From Bacillota bacterium (lineage in GTDB: Bacteria > Bacillota > Clostridia > Acetivibrionales > DSM-1351): a DNA stretch of 45,768 bases. The stretch spans positions 1 to 45,768 of the forward strand of contig JAEWMS010000047.1 of assembly GCA_023393115.1 (NCBI GenBank). The letters are read 5' to 3'. Both the position numbers and the translations under genes were made by a program. The notes beneath the pieces were generated by a model. It saw nothing but the letters and a program-made list of their open reading frames with translations, ran no database searches and was not told the DNA's origin. This document shows positions 7,618-15,951 of the stretch, piece after piece (the stretch's first letter is position 1; every line of letters starts with the position of its first letter).

Positions 7618-8064
7618 CTAAAGCCATAAAATTTGTGAAAACTCCTCCTCGAGTTTGTCATTTTCGAGGCATAGCAAACGAGAAAGTCTCACCGCATCCT
7701 GTTGATTATCAACGTTTTCAGGCTTATTTCCCAAGCCGTCTAACATCTGCCGGAGGTTTTCTATGTTATAGGTGGCAATTTCCATTTGCCTTCGATTCTC
7801 AAGGATTTTATTTTCAAGACTTTCTACTATATCCTGTCTGGAAAATCCATGTTTTTTCAAATTCTTAATTTCGCTTAAAGTAAAACCTACTTTTTTCAGA
7901 CTGATAATAGTATTAAGCTCTAATAGCTGACTTACATCATAATACCTGTAGCCATTTGTCTCATCTATAATGCAGGGGTGGAAAAGGTCAATTTTATCAT
8001 ATAGATGCAGAGCTCTGACCGATATATTACAAAAATCTGAAAACTCTTTTACGCGAAGTTTCAT
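7618..8064 (-). CDS. MerR-family transcriptional regulator
   Basis: This 148-residue protein has an N-terminal MerR winged helix (VKEFSDFCNISVRALHLYDKIDL, then GYRYYDVSQLLEL) and a long dimerisation helix with KKVGFTLSEIKNLKKHG. The effector domain is short and contains no conserved metal-binding Cys pair, so a small organic ligand or drug is more likely. It is followed, 145 bases later, by an MFS gene with a matching promoter. The ribosome site is weak. Confidence 0.85.
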   Translation of the reverse strand: MKLRVKEFSDFCNISVRALHLYDKIDLFHPCIIDETNGYRYYDVSQLLELNTIISLKKVGFTLSEIKNLKKHGFSRQDIVESLENKILENRRQMEIATYNIENLRQMLDGLGNKPENVDNQQDAVRLSRLLCLENDKLEEEFSQILWL

Positions 8065-8146
8065 TTATATTTCTTGTATAATGAACACCTAAGGAAATTC
8101 ATTATACTTTTCCTTTCTTTTTCTATTTTTATATAATCAGTATAGT

Positions 8147-8302
8147 ATTAATGTTGCCAAATCCAAACATGATTGCTGTATTATTGATTCTGATGGAGTT
8201 ATTATTTCCGACTCTCTTCGTATTCCTAATTCTAAAGAAGGTTTCGAAACTCTATATTTTACCATTGTTAATGCTTTAATTTTAATAATTTTAACAATGT
8301 AA
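8147..8302 (+). pseudogene. Relic of an IS110-family transposase (N-terminal fragment)
   Basis: Without a start codon, frame 8147-8302 reads INVAKSKHDCCIIDSDG and continues VIISDSLRIPNSKEGFETL before drifting and stopping at 8300. This matches the start of IS110 transposases (GIDVAKxKHD..., the DEDD nuclease domain). The first catalytic Asp of GID is Asn here. Only about 36 residues are recognisable, with no second domain or ends, so it is a decayed insertion. It accounts for most of the 446-base gene-less stretch 8065-8510. Confidence 0.7.
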
Positions 8303-8450
8303 AAATAGGACTTGAATCAACTTGACTTCATATAGTTATTCTCCTTAAAATGAACTTTTTCAATTACATCATAAAACAATAATACATAAATTTCCATACT
8401 AAAAAGTGTATAAAAAAGTAGCTGATTTTTTTCTTTTTGAATTTATCTGT

Positions 8451-8456
8451 TATAAT
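8451..8456 (+). promoter_or_regulatory. -10 element of the glutathione peroxidase gene
   Basis: A consensus TATAAT lies 55 bases before the peroxidase start. The -35 region is only a T-rich run. Nothing else is evident between the IS110 relic and the gene. Confidence 0.45.
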
Positions 8457-8510
8457 GCACCGAATAACGGGTTAAATTATAGTTGATACTAAAAATAAGG
8501 AGTGAATAAT

Positions 8511-9056
8511 ATGAGTATTTATGATTTTAAGGCTAAAACAATAGACGGTAAGGAAATTTCTCTCGATAAGTATAAAGGAAAGGTTTTGATTATCACAAAT
8601 ACAGCAAGCAAGTGTGGTTTTACACCTCAGTATGAAGATTTGCAAAGAGTATATGCGAAGTACAAGGATAAGGGCTTTGAGATATTAGGGTTTCCATCTA
8701 ATCAGTTTGCCGAACAGGAACCCGGAAGCGATGAAGAGATTCAGAACTTCTGTACTATGAACTATGGAGTAGGCTTTCAAATGTTTTCAAAAATAGAGGT
8801 AAGAGGTGAAAATGCGCATCCCTTATTCAATTACTTGACAGAACAGGCTTCCTTCAAGGGTTTTGACTTGAACCACTCCTTGGGAAAAATACTAAAAGGG
8901 CTTTTGGAGGAGAAGTACCCGGAGACTCTGCACGGCGACTCTATAAAGTGGAATTTTACAAAGTTCCTTATTGACAGGGACGGTAATGTTGCTGGCAGAT
9001 TTGAACCCACTACTTCGCCATTAGATATGGAGAAAGATATAGAAAAACTTTTGTAA
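8511..9056 (+). CDS. gpx: Glutathione peroxidase-family (thioredoxin-dependent) peroxidase
   Basis: ATG 8511 is eight bases after AAGGAG; a GTG nine bases earlier abuts that site. The 181-residue protein has NTASKCGFTPQYEDLQ with Cys as the peroxidatic residue, then GFPSNQFAEQEPG with the Gln, and KWNFTKFLID with the Trp of the catalytic tetrad. Such bacterial enzymes usually use thioredoxin and not glutathione. It reduces hydroperoxides in the cytoplasm. No selenocysteine codon is present. Confidence 0.92.
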   Translation: MSIYDFKAKTIDGKEISLDKYKGKVLIITNTASKCGFTPQYEDLQRVYAKYKDKGFEILGFPSNQFAEQEPGSDEEIQNFCTMNYGVGFQMFSKIEVRGENAHPLFNYLTEQASFKGFDLNHSLGKILKGLLEEKYPETLHGDSIKWNFTKFLIDRDGNVAGRFEPTTSPLDMEKDIEKLL

Positions 9057-9181
9057 TAAGAAGTATTTTGGTACAATATATATATTGAATATCCTGCAAG
9101 GGATGTTATGTATTTTGTTATACTATATAATTCCTTTTTATATAATTCGTTTTTTAGTAGTTCATTTTTAAGGGGGAAGTT

Positions 9182-9958
9182 ATGATATTTTACTTTTCCG
9201 GTACGGGTAATTCCCTGCAGACTGCAAGAAATATTGCAGACTACAGCGGGGAGGCTTTAATTTCTGTTGCTGAGAGAATTAGCAGTGGAGAAAGGCTATT
9301 TGAGCATAGTCTGAAGGGAAATGAGACCATCGGGTTTATCTTTCCCGTTTATGCATGGGGGCCTCCCGGGATGGTGCTTGAATTCATAGACAGGCTGAAA
9401 CTCAAAAATTATAGTAATAATTATGTATTTTCTGTGGCAACCTGCGGCGCAAATATTGGCAATACCATGAAACTTCTGGATAAAAGGCTTTCAGCCAAAG
9501 GGCTAAAGCTTTGCAGTGCATTTTCTATTGTAATGCCGAGTAATTACATCATTATGGGAGATGTGGATACAAAGGAAGTTGAAAAAGAAAAGCTGGAAAC
9601 GGCTGAAAAAGCTATGCTGGAAGTTAACCAGGTAATTCAGAGGAGAGAGGTAGGCGTTTTCAAGCTTGCTAAAGGAACTCTCCCCATACTTACTACAGGA
9701 GTTATTAATCCTCTGTTCAATAAAGGGGCCTTAAGCACAAAGAAATTCTATGCTGATGATAGCTGTACAGGTTGTGGCATTTGTGAAAAGGTTTGCAATA
9801 CAAAAACCATCAAGGTCGACAGGAAACCTCAATGGGGAAGTAAATGTACCCAGTGTCTTGCCTGTATAAATTACTGCCCGGTCAAGGCTATTCAATACGG
9901 CAAAGGGACAGTTAACAAAGGAAGGTATACAAATCCCAAGGTTTCAATGCCTATATAA
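9182..9958 (+). CDS. EFR1-type flavodoxin/4Fe-4S ferredoxin fusion
   Basis: The 258-residue protein begins IFYFSGTGNSLQTARNIA, the FMN phosphate loop of a flavodoxin domain (1 to about 170). It ends with two ferredoxin motifs, CTGCGICEKVC (about 195) and CTQCLACINYCPVKAI (about 222), so it can carry FMN and probably two 4Fe-4S clusters. The first motif's fourth Cys is followed by NTKTI rather than the usual Pro. Strong AAGGGGG site. It lies upstream of the CoA-binding and Rnf-like genes but is separated from them by a terminator. Confidence 0.87.
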   Translation: MIFYFSGTGNSLQTARNIADYSGEALISVAERISSGERLFEHSLKGNETIGFIFPVYAWGPPGMVLEFIDRLKLKNYSNNYVFSVATCGANIGNTMKLLDKRLSAKGLKLCSAFSIVMPSNYIIMGDVDTKEVEKEKLETAEKAMLEVNQVIQRREVGVFKLAKGTLPILTTGVINPLFNKGALSTKKFYADDSCTGCGICEKVCNTKTIKVDRKPQWGSKCTQCLACINYCPVKAIQYGKGTVNKGRYTNPKVSMPI

Positions 9959-9976
9959 ACAAACTATATAACTATT

Positions 9977-10003
9977 TAGTCTGTATCTTTCAGGTACGGA
10001 CTA
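9977..10003 (+). terminator. Terminator after the flavodoxin-ferredoxin gene
   Basis: TAGTCTGTA and TACGGACTA form a nine-pair stem (one G-U) followed by TTTTAG. It makes the next two genes a separate transcription unit. Confidence 0.65.
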
Positions 10004-10143
10004 TTTTAGAATATAGGATTTTATATATTTTGCTTGGTTTTCATTGAATTGCATTAAAATAATTATATAGTTCAAATTTTACATAATTAGAAGACTTTAT
10101 CTAAAATAAAACGTATTACTATTATGAATAGGAGCGTGATATT

Positions 10144-10572
10144 ATGACGATATTGAATAAAGAATTCTTCGACAGTAATGAAGTATTATTTGTGGGCTAT
10201 TCAGGAGGTAAAAATCAACCTTTCTGTAAAATGATTTATGAGGCATTTACCAAAAACGGAATAAAGGTTTACCCTACAAACCCCAAAACAGAGGGGAATT
10301 ATGATGTTAAGGTTTACAGGAGCATACCCGATCTGCCAAAAATACCAAAGACAGCGTTTGTGCTTTTGAATAAGGAAAATGCCCGCAAGGAGTTAATGGA
10401 ACTTTACGAAAACGGGATAAAAAGAATATTATTTCAAAATAAAGGAAATATTGATGATTCCATACTTGATGAATGCTCAAAAATGGGTATTGAGACCATT
10501 ATTGCCTGTCCCATGATGAAATTCGGTTCCGGTTTTCACAGAATTCATGCTTTCTTCGCAGGAGTGAGATAA
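10144..10572 (+). CDS. CoA-binding (Rossmann) domain protein, stand-alone
   Basis: A 142-residue single-domain protein of the CoA_binding_2 type. It has FVGYSGGKNQPFCKMIYEAFTKNGIKVYPTNPKTEG, then VYRSIPDLPKIPKTAFVLLNK and an ending ACPMMKFGSGFHRIHAFF that is longer than in typical YccU-like proteins. Nucleotide binding is likely; the ligand is uncertain. AGGAG lies nine bases before the ATG. Its TAA overlaps the ATG of the Rnf-like fusion gene (TAATG), so translation is coupled and a joint function is likely. Confidence 0.78.
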   Translation: MTILNKEFFDSNEVLFVGYSGGKNQPFCKMIYEAFTKNGIKVYPTNPKTEGNYDVKVYRSIPDLPKIPKTAFVLLNKENARKELMELYENGIKRILFQNKGNIDDSILDECSKMGIETIIACPMMKFGSGFHRIHAFFAGVR

Positions 10573-12353
10573 TGAATACCTTTCCACTGATAAGGACAAA
10601 ATGGACAAATGAGCATTTCATGGCAGCGGCCTTTATAGTGCTTATGCTTTATATGCTACCATCATGGGTACAGAAGCCCTTGGAAGTACTTGATTTTTTT
10701 GCTGTAGTACTGGTCTCACTTATTATTGACGGGGCTGTGAACTTTATAAGGTATAGAAGACCAATATGCGGAGTATCGGCCGCCCTTACGGCAGGAATAT
10801 TATGTATCCTGACTCCCGGAACAGCGCTGTGGATTCAGCTTATGGGTGCCGCCGTCTCTTTGTTACTTGGAAAGCACATATGGGGAGGGACAGGTAAAAA
10901 CCCAGTAAATCCTGCTATGACCGGAGTACTTGTAACAGGCCTTTTATTCGGACTGAAGGCGGTAGATTTCAGTCCGCAGCTGCTGCTCATTCCGGCCTTG
11001 CTGCTTTCAATACCCTTTATCCTGTTCAGACCCTACGCTTCGTTAGGCTTTATGGCAGGAATGGCAGCAGCGTTGGTTTTGCAGCAGAAATTCGGCTTTG
11101 ACAGCTACTTAGGGTATGGTGCTATATTCTTTGGCTGCCTTGTACTTACCGATCCGGTCACAGTGTCACCAAACCCTGTTTTGGGAGCTGCAGGCGGGGC
11201 TTTGACAGGTGCGGCTGCAATTGTGCTAACCGGGTCGCCTGTTGTGATGGCAGCCAGTGTACTGTTATTCAATGTTATCTGCTTTATTGCTGATAAATAC
11301 CTGGAAATACCTCAAAGAAAGGTTCCCGCTAGAAAAGCAGTAAAGAAGATAGTTACTGCCGGAAATGAGGTCCTTTTCTATGACCTGTCTCTTTCGGGCA
11401 GTGAGGTGGCCGCTGTGGCAGAAAGTATAACACCTGACAGCCGGGAAATATTATCAAGAATTGAGAAAAATGAAGTTACAGGTCTTGGTGGGGCGGCTTT
11501 TCCAACAATACAGAAAATCAGGACCGTGATCGAAGCAAATGAAGAGAAAAAGTATTTTATTATAAACGGAGTGGAATGTGATCCCGGATTGATGCATGAC
11601 CGCTGGCTTATAGACCGTCACATGGAAGAAATATGCACAGGCATAAGCCTTGTTCAGCAATGTATCAACTTTGAAATTACTGCACTGGCTGTAAAGGAAG
11701 GTACAGAGATAAAAGCCTGTAATGTTAATGTGGTTACAGTGCCGGATTATTACCCTGTGGGAGCTGAAGAGGCATTAATCAGTCATGTACTTGGAAAAGA
11801 CCTGACAAGTGCCGAAATTCCGGCTAAAAAAGGAATACTTGTACTTAATGTTCAAACAGTGTTTTCCATATATGAAGCAGTTATGAAGAACAAAAGAGCA
11901 GATACAAAGTTAATCACCATTTCTGACTTAAAGGCGAAAACTGCTTATGTGACAAAAGTCAGGCTCGGAATGTCTGTTCAAAATGTGATAGAAAAACTTC
12001 CTCTTTCTTCCGGAAATATTTTTTTAGGTGGAGGGGTAATGCAATCTTGGAAATCCTCCGATGGGGATGTGATTGATAAAAATGTGAATTTTATCGCTAT
12101 AGCTGACTTCCCGCACTACAAGGAATCGGTACAGTGCTCAGGATGCGGATTCTGTGTTGATAGTTGTCCAATGGGGATTGATGTAAAGCGCATCTCTCAA
12201 CTGGTTGATTGTCAAAAAACTGAGGCAGTAAAAAAATATCAGCCCGAAAGATGTATCCAGTGCGGAAATTGTAGCAGAGTATGTCTTGCAGGCCGGAATC
12301 TTGCCTTACGTATCAAGTCGGCAAAAGCTGCAGCTGCTAAAGCTAACACATAA
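10572..12353 (+). CDS. RnfD-RnfC fusion: membrane electron-transfer protein with two Fe-S motifs
   Basis: One 593-residue chain joins two Rnf/Nqr modules. Residues 1 to about 245 are an RnfD/NqrB-like membrane part with seven to nine hydrophobic segments, GGTGKNPVNPAMTG and VLTDPVTVSPNPVLGA. I do not see an obvious FMN-Thr motif. Residues about 290-480 match the RnfC core: GLGGAAFPT (304), INGVECDPGLMHD (331) and YPVGAEEAL. The C-terminus has CSGCGFCVDSCPMG (522) and CIQCGNCSRVC (561). The RnfC N-terminal barrel appears missing. No rnfA, B, E or G lies in the window. It is coupled to the CoA-binding gene. Its role in linking a soluble donor to a membrane quinone or flavin is inferred. Confidence 0.82.
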   Translation: MNTFPLIRTKWTNEHFMAAAFIVLMLYMLPSWVQKPLEVLDFFAVVLVSLIIDGAVNFIRYRRPICGVSAALTAGILCILTPGTALWIQLMGAAVSLLLGKHIWGGTGKNPVNPAMTGVLVTGLLFGLKAVDFSPQLLLIPALLLSIPFILFRPYASLGFMAGMAAALVLQQKFGFDSYLGYGAIFFGCLVLTDPVTVSPNPVLGAAGGALTGAAAIVLTGSPVVMAASVLLFNVICFIADKYLEIPQRKVPARKAVKKIVTAGNEVLFYDLSLSGSEVAAVAESITPDSREILSRIEKNEVTGLGGAAFPTIQKIRTVIEANEEKKYFIINGVECDPGLMHDRWLIDRHMEEICTGISLVQQCINFEITALAVKEGTEIKACNVNVVTVPDYYPVGAEEALISHVLGKDLTSAEIPAKKGILVLNVQTVFSIYEAVMKNKRADTKLITISDLKAKTAYVTKVRLGMSVQNVIEKLPLSSGNIFLGGGVMQSWKSSDGDVIDKNVNFIAIADFPHYKESVQCSGCGFCVDSCPMGIDVKRISQLVDCQKTEAVKKYQPERCIQCGNCSRVCLAGRNLALRIKSAKAAAAKANT

Positions 12354-12375
12354 ATCATTTTTGTCGAAGCTTTGT

Positions 12376-12413
12376 AAAGCCGATATTCTCAAGTGGTGGA
12401 GAATATCGGCTTT
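12376..12413. terminator. Bidirectional terminator
   Basis: A perfect 15-pair stem, AAAGCCGATATTCTC with its complement, and an eight-base loop. It sits between the Rnf-like gene and the convergent aldo/keto reductase; A and T runs at the stem base serve both directions. Confidence 0.8.
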
Positions 12414-12453
12414 TGCATATGGTGTGAGTGATGACTATTATTATGCCAATAAT

Positions 12454-13449
12454 CTAGAGGTCTCTTGGATAGAGAATTCTATCTATCTCCTCCATTTGGT
12501 CCTGTAACAAAGGACCAAAGTCCATGGCTTTTGCATTCTCTTCAACCTGTTTTACAGTTTTAAAGCCGGCTATAGGTACTGTACTTCTGCTTTTGCCCCA
12601 TATCCACGCTAAGGCGCCCTGAGCAGGAGTGCGACCGTTGCTGGTCAGAATTTCTTTGACCGAATCAAGCTTCTTTAAGAACTCGGCCACGGGTTTTCCG
12701 TCTTTGAAGTACGTAACCCAGGAATGACCGGCGCCTCGAACATCATCTTTTGAAAATAGAGATTCTGCAGTAAATTTACCGCTTAGAAAGCCCATAGCCA
12801 GAGGACTGCGATTAATACTGGCAAGATTGTTGTTTTCACAAAATTTAACCAACTCACTATTATCATCGAAGACATTTAAACAGTGTTGAATGGCAGAACA
12901 ATTTGCTCTTTCTGCAAACAGCCTGGCACCATCTATTAGGTCTGTGCTCCAGCCATAAGTGCGAATCTTACCTTTCTCAACAAGCCTATCCAGCGTTAAG
13001 CATATGGGCTCTACGTCAGATACCGGTAAATCCCCTACATGGAGCTGGTACACGTCAATGTAGTCGGTACTGAGCCTTTTAAGTGATGCATCGCAAGCTC
13101 TTTCTATGTAACCTGGTGTTACATTAGTACCATGTACTGTTTTTGTGGCTTCATTGCTCAGATATCCAAACTTTGTAGCGATCACAACGCTGTTCCTTTT
13201 TCCTGCAATTGCTTTTCCGATTACTTCTTCACTGTGGCCAACGCCATAACAATCAGCCGTATCCAGGAAGTTTACACCGAGTTCAAGGGCTCTGTGAATA
13301 GCTTTTATTGACTCATTATCGTCAACATCACCCCAGCCGTCGTACATCCCGCTAAGTATAAACTGTCCTCCGATAGCCCAGCCTCCTAAGCCTAACGCAC
13401 TGACTTCAATCCCAGATCGGCCAAGCTTTCTCTTAAAACCTTCATTCAT
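12454..13449 (-). CDS. Aldo/keto reductase
   Basis: A 331-residue (beta/alpha)8 NADPH oxidoreductase. It has LGLGGWAIGG at the start, FLDTADCYGVGHSEEVIG (catalytic Asp and Tyr), VIATKFGY (Lys) and YQLHVGD (His), completing the tetrad. The C-terminal PIAGFKTVKQVEENAKA is the cofactor-binding region. GGGAGG precedes the ATG. It lies 48 bases after a TetR gene on the same strand and is probably repressed by it. Substrate unknown. Confidence 0.9.
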   Translation of the reverse strand: MNEGFKRKLGRSGIEVSALGLGGWAIGGQFILSGMYDGWGDVDDNESIKAIHRALELGVNFLDTADCYGVGHSEEVIGKAIAGKRNSVVIATKFGYLSNEATKTVHGTNVTPGYIERACDASLKRLSTDYIDVYQLHVGDLPVSDVEPICLTLDRLVEKGKIRTYGWSTDLIDGARLFAERANCSAIQHCLNVFDDNSELVKFCENNNLASINRSPLAMGFLSGKFTAESLFSKDDVRGAGHSWVTYFKDGKPVAEFLKKLDSVKEILTSNGRTPAQGALAWIWGKSRSTVPIAGFKTVKQVEENAKAMDFGPLLQDQMEEIDRILYPRDL

Positions 13450-13497
13450 ATTGAATTCCTCCCTTTCTGTAAATAAAATGTTACTTGAATCTACTTA

Positions 13498-14073
13498 TCA
13501 AAGTTTAATACCATCTATGAAAACGGTTATGCATTTTGAGATGTCCTTATCAATTTCTTTTTCATCATAAAACTTAACTGACATGGCTAAGCCTATCATC
13601 ATATAATAAAAGGATAAGGCTATATCATGTGCATTTTTATTCTGAATGCTTCCAGTTTTGATTCCTCTTTCAATAATAGTAGTGATTTTATCTAGGAAGA
13701 GCATTTCAATATCATATGTTTCATGTAAAATATAATCTTTCAAATATTCCGGTGGATAATAATAGTATCTATCCCAGAAAACCATTTTGGTATTATTTTT
13801 ACAATTGTTCACATAACCGGAGAAAATACTTTCTAATTTCTCCAGGTAGTTTGTCTCTTCATCGAAGGCTGTAAGATTATTAATAAAAGCATAATAGTCC
13901 GCTAAAACATTATTGAATAGGGCTGTGAATATACCTTCTTTACCTGAGTAATGGGAATACAGGGAGGCCTTTTTAATTCCTACAGCTTTAGCAATATCGT
14001 CCATGCTGGTTCCAAAATATCCCTGGTTTGCAAATAATTCTAAAGATTTCTCCAGTATTTCATTCTTTTTCAT
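13498..14073 (-). CDS. TetR-family regulator of the aldo/keto reductase operon
   Basis: A 191-residue protein with a TetR helix-turn-helix (LELFANQGYFGTSMDDIAKAVGIKKASLYSHYSGKEGIF) and a helical ligand domain. GGAGG lies upstream of the ATG. A dyad operator overlaps its own promoter region, so it should control itself and the downstream reductase. Confidence 0.87.
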   Translation of the reverse strand: MKKNEILEKSLELFANQGYFGTSMDDIAKAVGIKKASLYSHYSGKEGIFTALFNNVLADYYAFINNLTAFDEETNYLEKLESIFSGYVNNCKNNTKMVFWDRYYYYPPEYLKDYILHETYDIEMLFLDKITTIIERGIKTGSIQNKNAHDIALSFYYMMIGLAMSVKFYDEKEIDKDISKCITVFIDGIKL

Positions 14074-14088
14074 ATAACCTCCATAAAA

Positions 14089-14108
14089 ACTACCTACCGT
14101 TTGGTAGT
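14089..14108 (-). promoter_or_regulatory. TetR operator upstream of the TetR/reductase operon
   Basis: ACTACC and GGTAGT flank eight bases, and inside them CTACC-GTTT-GGTAG forms a nested dyad. It lies 16 bases before the TetR start. Confidence 0.6.
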
Positions 14109-14212
14109 ATTATATCATTTCTTTTTTTTCTCTGCAATAGAAATATGAATTTATGAGCACAATCTTTAACCAGTAATCAAATGACGGTGCTCAAGAAAAT
14201 TTCATAAGTACC

Positions 14213-14250
14213 TTGTATTACGATGTAATATGTTATACAATAGCATTGTA
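14213..14250 (+). promoter_or_regulatory. PadR promoter with two 15-base dyads
   Basis: TTGTAT (14213-14218) and TACAAT (14236-14241) are 17 bases apart. Two perfect dyads overlap this promoter: TATTACgatGTAATA (14216-14230) and TACAATagcATTGTA (14236-14250). Both have six-base arms and a three-base spacer, and their centres are exactly 20 bases apart. This suits autorepression by a PadR dimer pair. Confidence 0.7.
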
Positions 14251-14276
14251 AAAGATTTACAAAGGAGTGATTGTGC

Positions 14277-14624
14277 TTGAACAAGGAAATGATGAAAGGC
14301 AGCATAGATATTCTATTATTGTCGTTGATTCAAAAAGAAGATTTATATGGCTATGAAATCGCCAAAAGGCTAAAGGAAAGAAGCGGGGATTTGTACACAA
14401 TGGGGGAAGGCACACTATATCCTGCACTGCAGAGACTGGAAAAACGTAAGCTTGTAAATGCATACTGGGGAGAGTCGGAAGGCGGAGGAAGACGGAAATA
14501 TTACAGTATTACCGAGGCAGGAACTAGAGAACTGTCAGAAAAGCTTAAAGAATGGGACATACTTAATAATTTGATTACAGCGTGCAGGGAGGGATTTTTG
14601 TGCAGCAGTTTGATGAGTATATAA
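14277..14624 (+). CDS. PadR-family regulator
   Basis: The likely start is TTG 14277, nine bases after AAAGGAG, giving 115 residues starting MNKEMMKGSIDILLLSLI. The PadR motif DLYGYEIAKRL, then GTLYPALQRLEKRKLV and GRRKYYSITEAG, is clear. The tail overlaps the next gene by 25 bases. PadR genes paired with HAAS-domain membrane proteins are common in Firmicutes. Confidence 0.88.
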   Translation: MNKEMMKGSIDILLLSLIQKEDLYGYEIAKRLKERSGDLYTMGEGTLYPALQRLEKRKLVNAYWGESEGGGRRKYYSITEAGTRELSEKLKEWDILNNLITACREGFLCSSLMSI

Positions 14625-15238
14625 CCCGGGTTGTTGGGAGTCTGAATATTAGTAAAAAGCATAAGAAAGACTTGGCGGATGAATTCATAGATCACTTGAA
14701 TATGATGAAAAAGGATTTGATGAATAACGGTTCAACTGAGGAGGAAGCAATTGAGGAGGCTATTAGGCTTTTTGGTGACAGCAGGCTTCTAACGTTGAAC
14801 CTGTCTAAAAGCATAAGGGGCTACAGGTCTGTTGCTAATACCCTGTTCGGAATAGCTTTTACATTTCTGCTTTATTTGGGCTGCTGTAGAGTCCCGGTAC
14901 CAGCGATAAAAAGCTGGGACGATATTGAAAACGTTCAACAATTCATTATGAGCATGTTCGCTCTAGTTGGATTTCTTATTTTAATTCCTGTGGGATATTT
15001 TATGCCCATAATTAATAAAAAATCCGGAAATGCTTTTTGGGTTATGGCTGCAGCGCTTGTGATAGGTTCAGTTTTGTCAGCATTTTTTTGTACTGGTTTT
15101 CTAGGGATAGAAACAGTATATTTATCTTTTATATCAGGTGGAACTATCGGAAGTATTTTTGGCTTCAGCCTTCTAAAGCTTATAAATACAGCAGCCTGCA
15201 AGGTGGGCAGGAAATATATTAATGTCCTTAAATACTAG
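14600..15238 (+). CDS. HAAS-domain membrane protein, PadR partner
   Basis: GTG 14600 follows GGGAGG by seven bases and gives 212 residues. The first 70 are a helical HAAS domain (EYITRVVGSLNISKKHKKDLADEFIDHL, then GSTEEEAIEEAIRLFGD), followed by four hydrophobic segments (about 80-98, 112-133, 145-165, 172-190). It overlaps the PadR gene. The family is thought to act as a membrane sensor or PadR modulator; that role is inferred. Confidence 0.78.
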   Translation: MQQFDEYITRVVGSLNISKKHKKDLADEFIDHLNMMKKDLMNNGSTEEEAIEEAIRLFGDSRLLTLNLSKSIRGYRSVANTLFGIAFTFLLYLGCCRVPVPAIKSWDDIENVQQFIMSMFALVGFLILIPVGYFMPIINKKSGNAFWVMAAALVIGSVLSAFFCTGFLGIETVYLSFISGGTIGSIFGFSLLKLINTAACKVGRKYINVLKY

Positions 15239-15300
15239 TCTGATTTTGAAGGTAAATGTAGTGTGCTTTTGACACTCTTAATTCAAAATGGTATCATATT

Positions 15301-15345
15301 ACATATGGTGCTTTGCCAACCGGCAAGGCGCCATATGTTTTTATT
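15301..15345 (+). terminator. Terminator of the PadR/HAAS operon
   Basis: ACATATGGTGC pairs with GCGCCATATGT and the stem continues through TTTGCC/GGCAAG, with two G-U pairs and a short loop. TTTTTATT follows. Confidence 0.8.
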
Positions 15346-15385
15346 GGGAGAAATACCATTTAATTACTTGTACAAGGAGGTTAAT

Positions 15386-15826
15386 ATGACAAAAAGACTA
15401 ACACTTAAAACTTCTGCTTATGAGAACTTACTAGCTCATTTAGTGGATATGGAAGAAAGGAGGGTACAACTAATTAATTTATACTTTCAGGAATACGATA
15501 AACAAAGAGATGAATTTGAACATCTTATGGACAGCTACATAAGTCGTATGGACGATACAGTAAAGAATATGGAATGCTCAGAGAATTCAGATAACTATTT
15601 TCCCTTTGTATGCCTGAACAGCGAAATTGAAATTGAAGATATTGAAGAGTCTGAAACGTACAGTTACAGGATAATTATCCCTGAGACAATTCACGGTGGG
15701 GACAATTGCATAACCATGTTGTCTCCAATGGGTAGAGCTCTCCTTTGCAAAAATGAAGGAGAGATTGTTTCAGTTGATACGCCTTCCGGTGTTTACAGAT
15801 ACAGAATTAAATCAATACGGATATAA
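15386..15826 (+). CDS. GreA/GreB-like C-terminal domain protein
   Basis: ATG 15386 follows AAGGAGG and gives 146 residues; the longer open frame upstream lies in the previous terminator. The N-terminal 75 residues form a helical, probably coiled-coil segment. The C-terminus (about 90-146) matches the FKBP-like Gre domain: ETYSYRIIIPE, ISPMGRALLCKNEGEIVSVDTPSG and YRYRI. It may bind RNA polymerase in the secondary channel like Gre or Rnk proteins. The coiled coil differs from GreA, so transcript-cleavage activity is unproven. Confidence 0.72.
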   Translation: MTKRLTLKTSAYENLLAHLVDMEERRVQLINLYFQEYDKQRDEFEHLMDSYISRMDDTVKNMECSENSDNYFPFVCLNSEIEIEDIEESETYSYRIIIPETIHGGDNCITMLSPMGRALLCKNEGEIVSVDTPSGVYRYRIKSIRI

Positions 15827-15864
15827 TTGGCCTGTTTCAGTATACAGCGGCTCATATCAGGTAA

Positions 15865-15909
15865 AGACCCTTTAGCAGTTTTTCATTGGTTAAAGGGTCT
15901 ATTATTTTC
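15865..15909. terminator. Bidirectional terminator
   Basis: AGACCCTTTA and TAAAGGGTCT form a ten-pair stem with a 16-base loop, followed by ATTATTTTC. It separates the Gre-like gene from the convergent diguanylate cyclase. Confidence 0.7.
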
Positions 15910-15951
15910 ATATTAAGAATACTCGATTGTTTAGATACTTTTCCGGTAACT

